Source: Elmis aenea | Taxonomy: Eukaryota > Arthropoda > Insecta > Coleoptera > Elmidae | Reading direction: 5' to 3' | DNA: 64,000 nucleotides | Assembly (NCBI GenBank): GCA_947652605.1 | Contig: OX393583.1 | Coordinates: forward strand, 13,681,222-13,745,221 | In this document: piece by piece, positions 1 through 12,045 of the stretch | How positions within the stretch are numbered: the stretch's first letter is position 1 | Layout of the letters: the number at the start of each line of letters is the position of its first letter | Notes under the pieces: model-generated | What the model was told of the DNA's origin: nothing | The model's database searches: none | What the model saw: the letters and a program-made list of their open reading frames with translations, nothing else | Position numbers and translations under genes: made by a program

Positions 1-1458
1 ACAGGTTTGCTTAAATTAGATGAATTGTTCCTTGGTATGAGAGGAGGCACAATCAATTTTTAAAAGTACAAAATTCCTCGTACTTCAGATGTTATAGCAA
101 AAAATATGAAAATGTCCAATTTCTTTTTTCTCTCATAACTTTTTTGTCGTAATCATTAGAACAATTTTATTTGTACTTTCTTAAGGCACTTTTTAATGGA
201 GAATGTAACTGTTATTTTAGATTATTTTTAACACCTACCATTTTCGAGATATTACCCCTAACTTCATTTTTTCTTATGGCCCGCGAAGTTGGCTATGGAA
301 TAGTTGAATGTGCTTTTTTTTCCTCTTTACAATGAGATATTACTTGCTACATTTATTTTTATAAATAAGTCACAAAATCCAGAAAAATCGTATTTTACCT
401 ATCACTTATCAAGCTATCTATAATAATAAAAACAAAAAACAACTAATTATGTGTCAAATGACAGTTACCATTTGTCTGCGGTATCATTTATTAGAATTTT
501 ATAGTATTGTTGTATAATTCGATAGTCTTTGTAGCAAATTTGTTATCATATAATTATGAGCACATTTACAACTAATTAAAAATTGTATATGTTGAAATGC
601 CACATTATTTACAATAGAAACTGTGTAAAATAAATAATTCTAATTAATTATTGATTTGTTTTCGATTTTTGGTTGGTTTGTCGAAAAAACCATATACTTT
701 TAAATTTATTTCCAAATTTTTGTAATTACGCATCCTTCGTTGCCTTTTCTCGGGACATAGCTCTAATTATATTCGCTCAGCTTCTTCACAGTTTTTATGG
801 CAAAGAATGTAGCATCTCAACATGTCAAATTAATTGCTATTTTTAAATGTTGCTATCATAATAACAATTACTACAAAGACTCTCAAATTACACAACAATA
901 CTATTAAATTCTAATAAATGATACCGCAGACAAATAGTAACTGTTATTTGACACTTAATTAGTTGTTTTTTGTTTTTATTTTCATAGATAACTTGATAAG
1001 TGTTGGGTAAAATACGATTTTTCTTGATTTTGTGACTTATTTATAAAAATAAATGTAGCAAGTAATATCTCATTGTAAAGAGGAAAAAAAAGCACATTCA
1101 ACTATTCCATAGCCAACTTCGCGGGCCATAAGAAAAAATGAAGTTAGGGGTAATATCTCGAAAATGGTAGGTGTTAAAAATAATCTAAAATAACAGTTAC
1201 ATTCTCCATTAAAAAGTGCCTTAAGAAAGTACAAATAAAATTGCTCTAATGATTAAGACAAAAAAGTTATGAGAGAAAAAAGAAATTGGACATTTTCATA
1301 TTTTTTGCTATAACATCTGAAGCACGAGAAATTTTGTACTTTTAAAAATTGTTTGTAGCTCCTCTAATACTAAGGAATAATTCATCTAATTTAAACAAAC
1401 CTGTATCTCTTATAATAAGCGAGATCCCCATGCTGGAAATGTAATCTGGGACACCCTG
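1..1458. mobile_element. Palindromic CAGGGTG element, left end cut by window
   Basis: Long inverted repeat: 1-700 pairs with about 790-1403 (ACAGGTTTGCTTAAATTAGA against its complement near 1383-1403). The right side runs on to GGGACACCCTG at 1458 followed by TA, the terminus shared by the other palindromes. The matching left terminus is outside the window. The loop is roughly 700-790 and shows no coding relic. Confidence 0.85.
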
Positions 1459-2240
1459 TATAGACCATCCGACGCAGAAAAAAAAACTGAGAAGAATGAT
1501 GTAATAATTTTTTTTTGCATAGTTTGGCGTTTACAGCAAAATTGCTTTCCATCGACGATATTATTGTTTTTTTTTCTGCGACGGAAAAATAAAACGGGAT
1601 GTTTCATGGTACCATCAGTATGACGTTTTTGGACTCTATTTGACAAAATCAATCTCGGATAACGCTTAACAGATTCTCTCTCAGCGCGTCACGCAAGTAC
1701 TGCCACCGCCTATTGGCGGAAAGCATCCGAGAGACTAAAATTTTCTAGCATCGACATTTGAAAAACTACAGTCGATGTATCCAAATGGGTGCAAGCTGCA
1801 GGCATTTAGGCAGGAAAGTAAACTGTTAGCGCATTTTCTTCTTTAGCCTGATTTTGCTGAACGCGATCCGCTAAGAAATTGTCAGGTCAAAGTTTATTTT
1901 TATTTAAAATAAAACTTCCAATTGTATGGATACACGAAACACGATATTCCGTTCCGCTTTTGTTTCTTTAACTCTTGGTTATCCTATTTGTAAGTAATTC
2001 AGTGTAATTTTATTGTATATTAATTAATTATGTAATAATATTGAATCGTAAACTAAACATCGATTAATCAAATAAAAATATAAAAAATTATAGCCTTTTG
2101 TTTTCCACTCGAATTTAATTGTCCCAGGACTCATTGCCACTCCTAAAAGTTATTGAGGAGAACCCAAAACGTTTTTTACGTGGGAAAGATACAATTTCTT
2201 AGTATTAATACATAATTATTGCGGACCCTTACATTTTGAG

Positions 2241-3209
2241 CAGAGACTAAAAACGAAAAAAATTCCGTTTGTTTCTGTTCGGAACGAAAACGAAATATAT
2301 CGTTTTCGTTCTTTTCGTTCTAACCGATAAAATTCTGTTTTCGTTTTCGTGAACCGAAATAATAACGGTTAAAACCGGTTTTACAATAATTTTTTTTGTC
2401 GTCAAAAAATCAATTTTTTTCTAGTCACCACAACCCTCCATAAATACGATAACAATATTTGCGTCCAAACTAAAATATAAACGATGACGATGGGGTTTGA
2501 TGCTCACGGACAGCATATTTTAGACTGGCGAACCATCGCCATATTAAATTTACCAAATCGTTAAACACATTAACATTTAACCATTTTATTAAGTTTAACA
2601 CCAGTAAGGTGCAAAAACACAACGTGATTAGGTTACATTAGACACACGATCTTTATCTAAAAATATGAAAATATAGCAAGTGCTGTTTTAAATTTGTTTT
2701 AGTACTAAAAATCTATGTATTTGAATTAAATAAGATCCTGCTGTAATTATTTAAAAAGTCTAAACGCAAATAAAACATACACATTGATAATCCAATCAAG
2801 TGTATATTCTATATTGATGATCTAAAAAACAAATTAGAAATAGAGAAGATCTGTACCGTTAACTGTGTTACACGAAATTGCAATATAAACAATAAAGTTG
2901 TTAATACATATTCACGTAAATATATGGAGTAAAGTGAAGCTCACTTATTTCAAGTGAGATTTTTTACTGCCTCGTGGAGTCTCCCCAGCACAAAAGGTAA
3001 ATTCGCATTTGTGTTTAACAAAAAAAAATGAAATAGCGACAAAACCGGTTAAAACCGGTTAAAACTGGTTTTGGAAAATATTTATTTCGTTTTCGTTCTT
3101 GAACGAAAAATAATAATTTCGTTTTCGGTTTCGTTTTCGTTCTTAAAAAAATTTCGGTTAATTTCGTTTAACGTTTTCGTTTTCGTTTTCGTTCCGTTCT
3201 CAGTCCCTG
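2241..3209. mobile_element. Non-autonomous hAT element with CGTTTTCGTT repeats
   Basis: Termini CAGAGACTAAAAACG and the complement of CAGGGACTGAGAACGG are flanked by a perfect 8-bp target duplication ATTTTGAG (2233-2240 and 3210-3217). Both subterminal regions are built from degenerate GTTTTCGTTC and AACCGGTT motifs. No transposase is present. A related, massively expanded copy lies at 49060-50507. Confidence 0.92.
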
Positions 3210-3616
3210 ATTTTGAGACACGCTAATCTACACAAACGTTTTTTTAAATTGTTTTTCTACATACCATAAAAAAAGAGATTAAACTTTCCGTTGGAACAAA
3301 TTTCACTATTTTTTGATAACCTCTATTATTTATTTGAACAGGTCATTTAAGCAACACTGGATCAATCACCGATACCAGGGAGCGAGTTCCAACGCCCGGT
3401 AGATTTTTGCCGAACATTTTTTTGTCGAACGATGACTGAAAATCTCACTAGCCCTAATATAGTAAACTTTTTAATTTTCAATAGACGAGTTTTCATCAAA
3501 TTTAAAAAATCTCATAATTTTTTTTTTAACTTAATTTCTTTAAAGCACTTTCAAATTTTTAACAGTTACGTGTATTGTGCATAATCTGTTTTACAGCACC
3601 TAAGATTATACATATA

Positions 3617-5377
3617 CAGGGTGATTGATTGGGATCGGGCATTAGAAATATTGTATATTATACAGAATGAAAAAAGATAATGATCTAATTTTTGTTATGA
3701 CCATAATGGCATATGATCTATTTATTGAAAATATTTTCACCGGAAATACCGGAAGTTGACGTCTACTTTCTTATTTCAAATACAATGGTCTACTTTTTAC
3801 AGCATTTTTAGATTTAACACGTTATTTTAGAGGGACTTCTCTTAGCATTCCCTATACCTACCTAAGTGCAGTCGTTTTTTAGATTTTGGGACTTTTTTGA
3901 ATTTTTTTTGAATTTTCATCGTGATAAAAACGTTGAAATTTAGACTATTCATAAAAGAAAACTTGGAGTTCATCCTGGAATTTTTGCAATCGATGCATTA
4001 CTTACAGAGTCCAAAATTTTTTTTTAATACAACTTCGGACCACTGAAACTCAAATACAATGCCCAAATTTGTTTTTCATTTTCTAATGCAAAATTAAATT
4101 CTGCACCAATCTGTATTAGCGTTTTCTATACCTATGTGCAACAATTTTCGAGTTTTTAAGAATTTTTGTTTGTTAAGAGAAATTGCAACATTTTTAAATA
4201 GTAAGCCTTGGATATGACAGCAAATGCCAATATTAATAACTGTCAACCACTTTTATCGCGTTTATCTGCAGTATTCATGAAAATGGAAAATCAAACGTGT
4301 TCAAACACGAATATTTTGAACTTATGTTATATTCATAAAGAATGTAACAAGATTATTGAAAGAACTTGCCGTGGTTCAGTGAGAGGTATCCTCATTTGCA
4401 ATTTAGAAGAGTGAAATCGGCTAGTATTCGACCTAAGCGTGTGACAAATAATGAAACGAATGAAGTTAACATCCTGGGATATTTTAATGACCATCCTCAG
4501 CGGTCAATTCGATCGGCAGCGCAAGATTTGGGTTTAACATACTATGCTGTACAAGCTACATTAAAAATGCACATCTATTCGTTCGCACTTTCAATAATCT
4601 TGTGATATTGTCCATGAACGTAAAAAAAAATTCAAAATATCCGTGTTACAATACTCTTGATTTTTCATTTTCATGGATACTTCAGACAAACGCGATAAAA
4701 GTGGTTGACGGTTATTAATATTGGCATTTGTTGTCATTTCCAAGGCCTACTATTTAAAAATGTCTCACTTTCTCTTAACTTTATCAAGAATTCTTAATAA
4801 CTCGAAAATTATTGCAGATAGGTATAGAAAATGCTAATACAGATTGATCCAAAATTTAATTTTGCATGAGAAAATGGATAAAAAATTAGGCATTGTATTT
4901 GAAAAAACCGAGTATTAGTGGTCTGAAGTTGTATTAAAAGAAAATTAAATTTTGGACACCCAAAAATTCCTGGATGTACTCCAAGGTTTCTTCTAGGCAT
5001 GGTCTAAATTTAAGCGTTTTCTCTTCAAAAATGGCAGCGATAGATAATATTGAGCATCACGATGAAAATCAAAAAAATTTCAAAAAATTTCAAAAAAATT
5101 CTAAAATCTTAAAAAAGACTGCACTTAGGTATAGGGAATGCTATCATAAGTCCCTCTAAAATCATGTGTTTCATCAAAAAATGCAATAAAAAATAGATCA
5201 TTGTATTTAAAATAAGGAAGCATACGTTAACTTCCGGTATTTCCGGAAGTGCCGCCATATTGAAAATATTTTCATTTAACGGATCATATGCCATTATGGT
5301 CATAACCAAAATTTCAGATCATTACCCTTTTTCATTCTTCATATATTTCCAATGCCCGGTCCCAATCAATCACCCTG
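3617..5377. mobile_element. Palindromic CAGGGTG element carrying a transposase N-terminus
   Basis: Bounded by TA-CAGGGTGATTGATTGGG on the left and the inverted CCCAATCAATCACCCTG on the right. The arms (about 3617-4315 and 4635-5377) are inverted copies of each other. The unpaired centre carries a helix-turn-helix relic (separate entry). Confidence 0.92.
4287..4602 (+). pseudogene. Transposase N-terminal relic (DUF4817/helix-turn-helix type), frameshifted
   Basis: Two overlapping frames together read like the start of an insect Tc1/mariner-superfamily transposase. The first (from ATG at 4287) gives ...NLCYIHKECNKIIERT, the usual opening Tyr-x-x-Cys-Asn segment. After a frameshift near 4365-4385, the second gives FSERYPHLQFRRVKS, then RPKRVTNNETNEVNILGYF, NDHPQRSIRSAAQDLGL and VQATLKMH, the typical ERYP, RKRxTN and second-helix motifs. 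It ends before any catalytic DDE residues. The helix-turn-helix sits in the unpaired spacer of the surrounding palindrome, while the upstream ATG region extends into the left arm. Family recognition is by motif memory, not by search. Confidence 0.75.
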
Positions 5378-5540
5378 GTATATGTTTTGCGATATAGTAG
5401 GTACTTAAGTATTTAAGCAACCAGTTGCTGTAAACGAATACACTGAAAAATAATGCAAATCTAGGGTGCGAATTTTTCCACGTTTCTTCGCCTCGATGTT
5501 AACTCAATGAAGATCTATGATTTAAATTTTAAGAACTCAC

Positions 5541-5656
5541 CTTGCATATCTGATGTTTCATCTTCGCTCGACTCCACTGTCGCATTTTCCTTGTCTTTTC
5601 TACGTTCTTTCTTCTTTTTGTTCTCTACTACTCCACTCGCCGTTAAACTTTGATCA
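5541..5656 (-). CDS. Smr: SMRTER/NCoR-like corepressor, short charged linker exon
   Basis: This 116-nt exon follows the SANT exon after a 9.5-kb intron. The acceptor TTTGTTTTTAG precedes 5656 and the donor CAAG|GTGAGT follows 5541, a near-perfect consensus. The single leading T completes the codon AG|T (Ser) left open by the SANT exon, and the exon ends in phase 1. The peptide is strongly biased: a basic run VENKKKKERRKDKEN, then an acidic VESSEDETSD segment. Such charged linkers occur between the SANT domains of NCoR/SMRT proteins, but the sequence is too biased to prove homology by itself. The call rests on phase continuity, splice-site quality, strand and distance. The following exon is not in the remaining 5.5 kb and must be left of the window. 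It could also be an alternatively used exon. Confidence 0.75.
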
Positions 5657-6569
5657 CTAAAAACAAAACATTTTATTAAAAATACATAAAAACCACTTGA
5701 TATTGGGAATGTCTTCAAAAATTATAAACTAAATACTACAGTTCATCGCACGTTAGAGATGATTTCACCAGAATTAACACATATGACGCTGTAGAATGAA
5801 TATACATGAATATACCAACAATAAAAATGATTTTAAAAAATACGATTGCTAAATGTGATTATGATTATTTCATAAAAAATAAATATTGTATAAATACGAA
5901 ATTATAAATACATTGGTTTTATTCAGCTTTGATTACCATATCAATTTGCAAAATTGATCTCAATGTTTACTCAATAATTGTGCAGTCAGCAGTAATACCA
6001 ACCCCCAAGAGACCAAAACACTCCCTTGAATTGTAATGCAAATTATGTTTGTCAAAATCAAGTTGATTGCAGTCAGAAATATCGAAGAGAATTTAATACT
6101 CTAGATTCGCTTTGACCAATTCAATATGAAAGAGAAATTTAAATTGAAAAACCAGTGTAAAATAAATTCAGAAAAGACCAATTCATTTAGATATTAAATA
6201 TGAATATGCTCCCTGGGAACCAAATATTGAGAGTTCAAATTCGTCTTCCAACAGTAAAAAACTTTTTCGAAATTTACGTTTGAGATGTCTTACGAAGTAA
6301 CTATACATTTGAAGTTTGTATATTTTTAATATTTCAAAATAAAATAAAATAATGAAATGTTGAAAAATGTGGTAGATACATTTTTTTTGCTATTAACACA
6401 TTAACAGTAATAGGTACATATAACCAGTGGCGTAGTTAGAATTTCTTGGCCTCTAAGCGAAATTTCAAATGAGGCACTTTTTAATATCAAAACACATACC
6501 TTCATACTTTTTTAAATACAGGGTTGCGCAAAAGTATGGAAACAGGCAAACGTATATCTAATAAACATA

Positions 6570-7275
6570 CAGGGTGTCCCCGTTATCACCGCAAATATTT
6601 TAAGTGGTGATAGAAAACCTTTTTCTAAGAAAAAATTTCAAGTACCTACCTACCTACAAATTTTTTCTAAAATCAAATGCTAAGCAGATATCAACACTTA
6701 CTTGATTTTTTTACACTTCGGCATTTAACAGGCTATGTCGCCGAAAATATCAATTTTATCGCAAAATACCTTTCAGCTTTATATAGAGCATAAAATTCTC
6801 TACAAAATTGATTATAAGTATTTATTGTCTACAGGCAATGGTTTAAAAGTTATAAGGCAGTTTGTACAAATGTGAAAAATTTAAAAACTTTAATTGCTTC
6901 CTTGACTTTGCAACCGCTGTTTGATTTTCCAAAAATTTCACTTGACCAAAGTTGTAGCCCATAAAATTTGCTATCCGGAATGGGCCGTCGGTTTTTTTGT
7001 ACAACCTTTCGTTTTAAAGATACAGCGGTTGCAAAGTCTAAGAAACAATTAAATTTTGTAAACTTTTTTACATTTGTTAGCTAAAAGATATTTTACGAAA
7101 AAATTGATATTTTAGGCGACAGAGCCTTTTAAATGCAGAAGTGTAAAAAAATAAAGTAAGTGTTGATATCAACTTAGCATTTGATTTTAGAAAAAAATTG
7201 TACTTGAAATTTTTTCTTAGAAAAAGGTCCTCTATCACCACTTAAAATATTTGCGGTGATAACGGGGACACCCTG
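6570..7275. mobile_element. Palindromic CAGGGTGTCCCC element
   Basis: Complete palindrome of 706 bp: TA-CAGGGTGTCCCCGTTATC on the left is mirrored by GATAACGGGGACACCCTG-TA on the right. Arms of about 330 bp surround a short centre near 6920-6960. Non-coding. Confidence 0.92.
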
Positions 7276-7760
7276 TATATTGTTAGTAGTTCAAATTTTG
7301 CGTAACATAGTCAACGGTACAGATATACATCCTATCTTTTTAATGCAGCGATTGGACCATTGACAGCTAATATACATCGGATTGGACAACGTGAGAAGCG
7401 CGCGTAATGTTCACCTAATTTTTGACAGTTTAAAAATATGACATTTGACGTTGATGATCTACGATTTGTAAAAACTACAATTAATATACAAAAACCTGTT
7501 ATAGGGTTTGTACTAATTCGCAAATTTGCCTCGGATTGTTAAACATCGGTTTCTGAACGCGTAATTTACAAAAATCACGTTTCATAACATGACCTCAACA
7601 ATTTTCATGCAGGCTCTGTTAGTAATCCTAGTTTTGTTTGATTTTCTATGTTTGCTGCCAAACTGTGAAAAGTACACCTTAGAAAGAGAGGTACATATTT
7701 CCATTTCATTCGATCGGCTTCACTTTCCACTCATTGTGAAGATAGAGAAGGCGCGATATA

Positions 7761-8110
7761 CAGGGTGAGTCATTAGTGCGGGATCGGTCGATTGTGGCTA
7801 AACGGTTTGAGATAGAAAGTTGATTCAAACGGTATTTCATACAGTTTTTTCTTCAGAACACGATAAAAATATTTTCAAATATACAGGGTGAGTCACCTCT
7901 CTGGAACCAATAGCAACTTTTATATTTCAAATACAACACCCCATTTTTTTATTTAATATTCTTGACCGCCTTCATTTTAGCTTTACACCGATATAAAATA
8001 GTACAGGTTTTTATGCGGCCTTGTCACTAAAAAAAAAAAATTCAAAATTTTTCAAGGTTTTCAGTCTTTATTTAAAAAATTCTCCTGAAGTCATTTTTCG
8101 AAGCACAGAA
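7761..8110. mobile_element. Single-arm copy of a CAGGGTGAGTCA element
   Basis: Begins TA-CAGGGTGAGTCATTAGTG with an internal second terminus CAGGGTGAGTCACC at 7885. No matching inverted arm is adjacent. The same sequence recurs in inverse orientation inside the hAT at 30467-31706 (about 31130-31440). Confidence 0.75.
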
Positions 8111-8539
8111 TTGTAATTTGGTAAGGATAATTATTTATAAAAATGTCGAAAAATGTCGCGCCGGTCCGTGTGGACCTTTAAATTATTGCTTTTATTGAAC
8201 ACTTCTTTTATTTAAGGTTCCTATTTTTACATCATGTTTTTTTGATGAGTTTGTTGTACGACCAATTTTTTATCGCGCTTCCCTTTTAAAATATACTTTT
8301 TTATTAACTATGTTTAAATCAATGTTTTTATTAACTTACTATGTTTAATTAATAAAAAATGTTGCTTCCTCTGTAGTTGTTTCTCCCTAACCCCTATTTA
8401 TGTAGTAGTTGATCCCATACAATAAAGCCCAAATAATTGTTGTTGTTAGCAGCACAATAATTTGTAATACAGTAAATCATATCAAATTATAATTTATTTT
8501 AATCAGGTCCGTCAAGTTGGAGGTACAACATAACAAAAA

Positions 8540-9060
8540 ACAAAAACTTTTAACGTCATAATTTTTTGCTCATTTTTCTAATTTTTGCTGTACATTTTAA
8601 ATTTTTTGCTGGTCTCTAATAGGAGATAATTAAAAAAAAAGAATTGTAACTCTAACTTTACGGTGAGGTACATTTGCTAAAAAGTCAAAATGTTTTTATG
8701 TCACAATTTTTTGCTCATTTTTTGCTCATTTTTGCTGTACTTTTTAAATTTTTTGCTGATCTCTAATAGGAGATAATTTAAAAAAAATATTTGTAACTCC
8801 AACTTTACGGTGAGGTACATTTGCTAAAAAGTCAAAATGTTTTTATGTCACAATTTTTTGCTCATTTTTTGCTCATTTTTGCTAATTTTTGCTGTATTTT
8901 TTAAATTTTTTGCTGATCTCTAATAGGAGATAATTTTAAAAAAGTATTTGTAACTCCAACTTTACGGTGAGGTACATTTGCTAAAAAGTCAAAATGTTTT
9001 TATGTCACAATTTTTTGCTAATTTTTGCTGTACTTTTTAAATTTTTTGCTGGTCGCTTTT
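8540..9060. repeat. Tandem repeat of about 147-157 bp, three to four copies
   Basis: Units contain CTAATAGGAGATAATT, TACGGTGAGGTACATTTGCT and several TTTTTTGCTCA motifs. The GGTGAGGTACAT block recurs at about 8662, 8809 and 8966. One inverted copy lies at 13370-13470 plus 13815-13887. Confidence 0.85.
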
Positions 9061-9755
9061 CCAAGATATGTAGTTTTTTCATAATCATGTGTTACAAATA
9101 GGTGGTATTCGTCGATATACAACACGAATAACTTCGAATAACCAAAATGTACCTCAATGTTTTGCTCTAATAACTTTATAATAATTTATAAAGTTAACTT
9201 ATATACACACTTTCAATTTATTGATATTTAAAAGTAGTTTTATTGCGGTGTTTGTAAAAACCATAGTTTCTTTCCATGACTATCAGCTAACACTCCAATA
9301 AAATTGAACAATAGGTACATAAATTCAGACCTGCAAATAACAATGCTTAATTTTCAAGAATAATTTTGTTGCGTTTTTATTTATTTATTTATCATAAGGT
9401 ACCGTGCGTTACACAAGTGAATTGTTGATACGAAATTGTTTGGTGTTTTTTTAGTAAACTGAATTTTTACTTTGAGGTAAGTACTAAATAATTATTCTGT
9501 TAGTTGATATTTGCATGTTTAGTGGCCCATACTTGAAACTTATGTGGCTGGAAGTTCCAAGTATTAAAATTTATGATGGGGTGCCAAACATTCAATAAAA
9601 TTATGAAGCATTTCATTTATATTAGGCATTAAATTCCATGCTGTTTTAAACTGCATTGTAACAGGGATATTCCAGTTCTGTTCTGTTTCAAATCTGTTTT
9701 CAGGTAGGTACAAATACCTTTCTATATTACCTAATTGTCGCATAGTGATAACATA

Positions 9756-10004
9756 GCTATAGAATCCTAGGTCCGTTGACCGATCGGGACCAAATTTTGC
9801 ACAGTTACTATTTAGGACCTGATGGATCAAACGTCGTATAAAGAACGGCCGGAAACGTCCGCCGAGCGCGAGCGCGGAGCGCCAGTAGTCTGTAATTGAA
9901 CGTTTGGGAACGTCCGCCGGGCGCGAGCGCGGAGCGCGAGTAATCTGTGATTGATAAAAGAGAATTATTGTAATCACCCGTGCAACGCCGGGTAAATCGC
10001 CTAG
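9756..10004 (+). mobile_element. Helitron-like element, 5'-truncated
   Basis: Shares CTATAGAATCCTAGGTCCGT and the following 60 bp with the neighbour at 10008. The 3' end has the hairpin ACCCGTGCAACGCCGGGT, then AAATCGC and terminal CTAG followed by T, as Helitrons require. The 5' end is missing compared with the next copy. Confidence 0.65.
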
Positions 10005-10007
10005 TAA

Positions 10008-11260
10008 TCTTGATATATACAGGGTGTAGACTCGGATTACGCAACATAGCAATTTCAATGGTAAAATTTTAAAAGTCGTATTCTTGCTCCCCTAATTATT
10101 TTAGAAAAAAAGTGCAAATACGTTTTTTGTAGAGAAAAAAATTCTGTATCCATAAATGTAATCAATATTACTTTTTCGTTTTCCAACAACTAAAAATTAA
10201 GCAATTAAAAAACGCGTTTTGACAAAAATCTGTAGTGCCTTGGAATTATGCTATGACAAATGCTCAGCCTAATGTCACTTATACTGCCACTTTGACGCGA
10301 AATTCATTCTTAAATCCTTTATATTTTATCAAACATTTATTTTACACAGTTAAGTTATGTTTTCATTCCAACATATAATAAAAATGATTATTATGAATAA
10401 ACTTCACGTCAAAGTGACAGTATAAGTAACATTAGGCGGGGCAGTTGTCATAGCATAATTCCAAGGCACTACAGATTTTTGTCAAAACGCGTTTTTTAAT
10501 TGCTTAATTTTTAGTTATTGGAAAACGAAAAAGTAATATTGATTCGTTTATGGATACAGAATTTTTTTCTCTACAAAAAACGTATTTGCACTTTTTTTCT
10601 AAAATAATTAGGGGAGCAAGAATACGACTTTTAAAATTTTTCATTGAAATTGCTATGTTGCGTGATCCGAGTCTACACCCTGTATATATAAAAGAGCTTG
10701 TTTGTTTGTTTGTTCGCTATAGAATCCTAGGTCCGTTGACCGATCGGGACCAAATTTTGCACAGTTACTATTTAGGACCTTGCAGATCTAATGCCAAACT
10801 TTAAGTACAAGCACATATTACCAATTTAAAAAAAAAAAAAAATTACTTGGACGGGATTCGATCTTACGTCGACAAATACCTGGTCATAACACGATACGGC
10901 GCGGTGTATTTCACAAGTAAAGATTGTTTTGTATACAATTAGTAATAAATGTATATGAAGTATTATTTTTATTAGTACATTTTTAATTGAAACAAGACGA
11001 GAGAAAATAAATTTGAGTTGTTATTCAATTTTTAAGCAATAAATAGTTATTTTTTAAGGAATTATAAGAAAATTAAAAGATGATTGATCAGAGTATGTCA
11101 TTTGTGTATGATTTGGAATTATTGGGCTTATTCAAGTTAAAAAAGTAATTAGTAAATCTGCTACTAACGAAGAGACAAGAGTCTCGGCCGCGCTCGCAGT
11201 CTGTGATTGATAAGAGAGAATAATTGTTATCACCCGTGCAACGCAGGGTAAATCATCTTG
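10008..11260 (+). mobile_element. Second Helitron-like copy, split by a palindromic element
   Basis: Starts with TC after an A (TCTTGATATA), continues after the inserted palindrome (10020-10682) as TATAAAAGAGCTTGTTTG, and ends with the hairpin CACCCGTGCAACGCAGGGT and a degraded CTTG before T. It lies head-to-tail with the preceding copy. Confidence 0.6.
10020..10682. mobile_element. Palindromic CAGGGTGTAGACTC element
   Basis: 663-bp palindrome, TA-CAGGGTGTAGACTCGGATT mirrored by AATCCGAGTCTACACCCTG-TA apart from one substitution (TGATCCGAG in the right arm). It is inserted at a TA inside the Helitron-like copy, whose two halves abut it. Arms of about 320 bp; non-coding. Confidence 0.92.
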
Positions 11261-12045
11261 TTATTTATAAACTGAGATGTACAAAAGTTTTAAACAGTGA
11301 CGAGAGAACTTCCAAATCCTAAGGCACCAAAAACACTGTGTACTGACGATTTTTCATTACGCGTATGTGAATACAATAATTATTGTTGGAAGGTTTAACG
11401 TTGTGTAATTTTTTATGTACTTGAAAAAAATATTGATCGTGTGTGATTGGCCGAAGTGTGTGATAATTAGTGCCATTTGACAGGTAAATAAAATCCTTTA
11501 TAATTTATATTATACCGGGTGTAAATGAAGTGTGGTAAACACCCTTTTTTTCTTTAGTTTTGATTTTAGATAAACGAAATGTACATATGATAAGTGCAAA
11601 AAAACGGCTTTTTTGAGCACATGCACACATTTGTTTCACTTCCGGTTTCGCCGGAAACGACCCCAACTTTGTTATTTTAAATGGAACACCCTGTATATTT
11701 TTACATTTTTATATATTTACGACTTTTTAACCCTCTTTAGACCATTAAAGGGACACATATCTCCCACATCACATAGGAGTAGAAATTAGGTTTTTGTACT
11801 AACATTTTTTCATTGTTGTAACATTTTCAACTAAAAATGTTTATTTCTACAAAAAGAACCTAGTCGTATTTCTGGTGGGTCTTAAGCATTGTTATTTGCA
11901 GGTCTGAATTTACATACCTATTTATTGTTCCAATTTTATTGGAGTGTAACAATGCCTTAACTGATAGCCATGTAAAGAAACTTTATGGTTTTTACAAAAA
12001 CCGCAACAAAACTACTTTTAAATATCAATAAATTGAAAGTGTGTA

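Larger units (their letters stand above)
1..5540 (-). other. Smr intron, incomplete, running off the left edge
   Basis: Downstream intron of Smr. It holds a palindromic element (1-1458), a hAT (2241-3209) and a second palindromic element with a transposase relic (3617-5377). I see nothing supportable in 1459-2240 or 3218-3616, and no exon that could continue the gene in phase 1. Confidence 0.6.
9545..11515. mobile_element. Repeat of unknown class split by nested insertions
   Basis: 9545-9755 and 11261-11515 together match the continuous copy at 35590-36010 (shared blocks include CATTCAATAAAATTATGAA and GTGTGTGATAATTAGTGC). The 1.5 kb between is therefore inserted DNA. No coding capacity is evident. 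Confidence 0.75.

Noticed and set aside
4208..4602. Intact small gene
   Set aside because: It is split by a frameshift, lies inside a palindromic element and ends before the catalytic domain; kept only as a transposase relic.
10840..10930. tRNA-like segment with a B-box-like GGGATTCGATCTT on the reverse strand
   Set aside because: No A box at the right distance and no foldable cloverleaf; it lies inside the Helitron-like copy.
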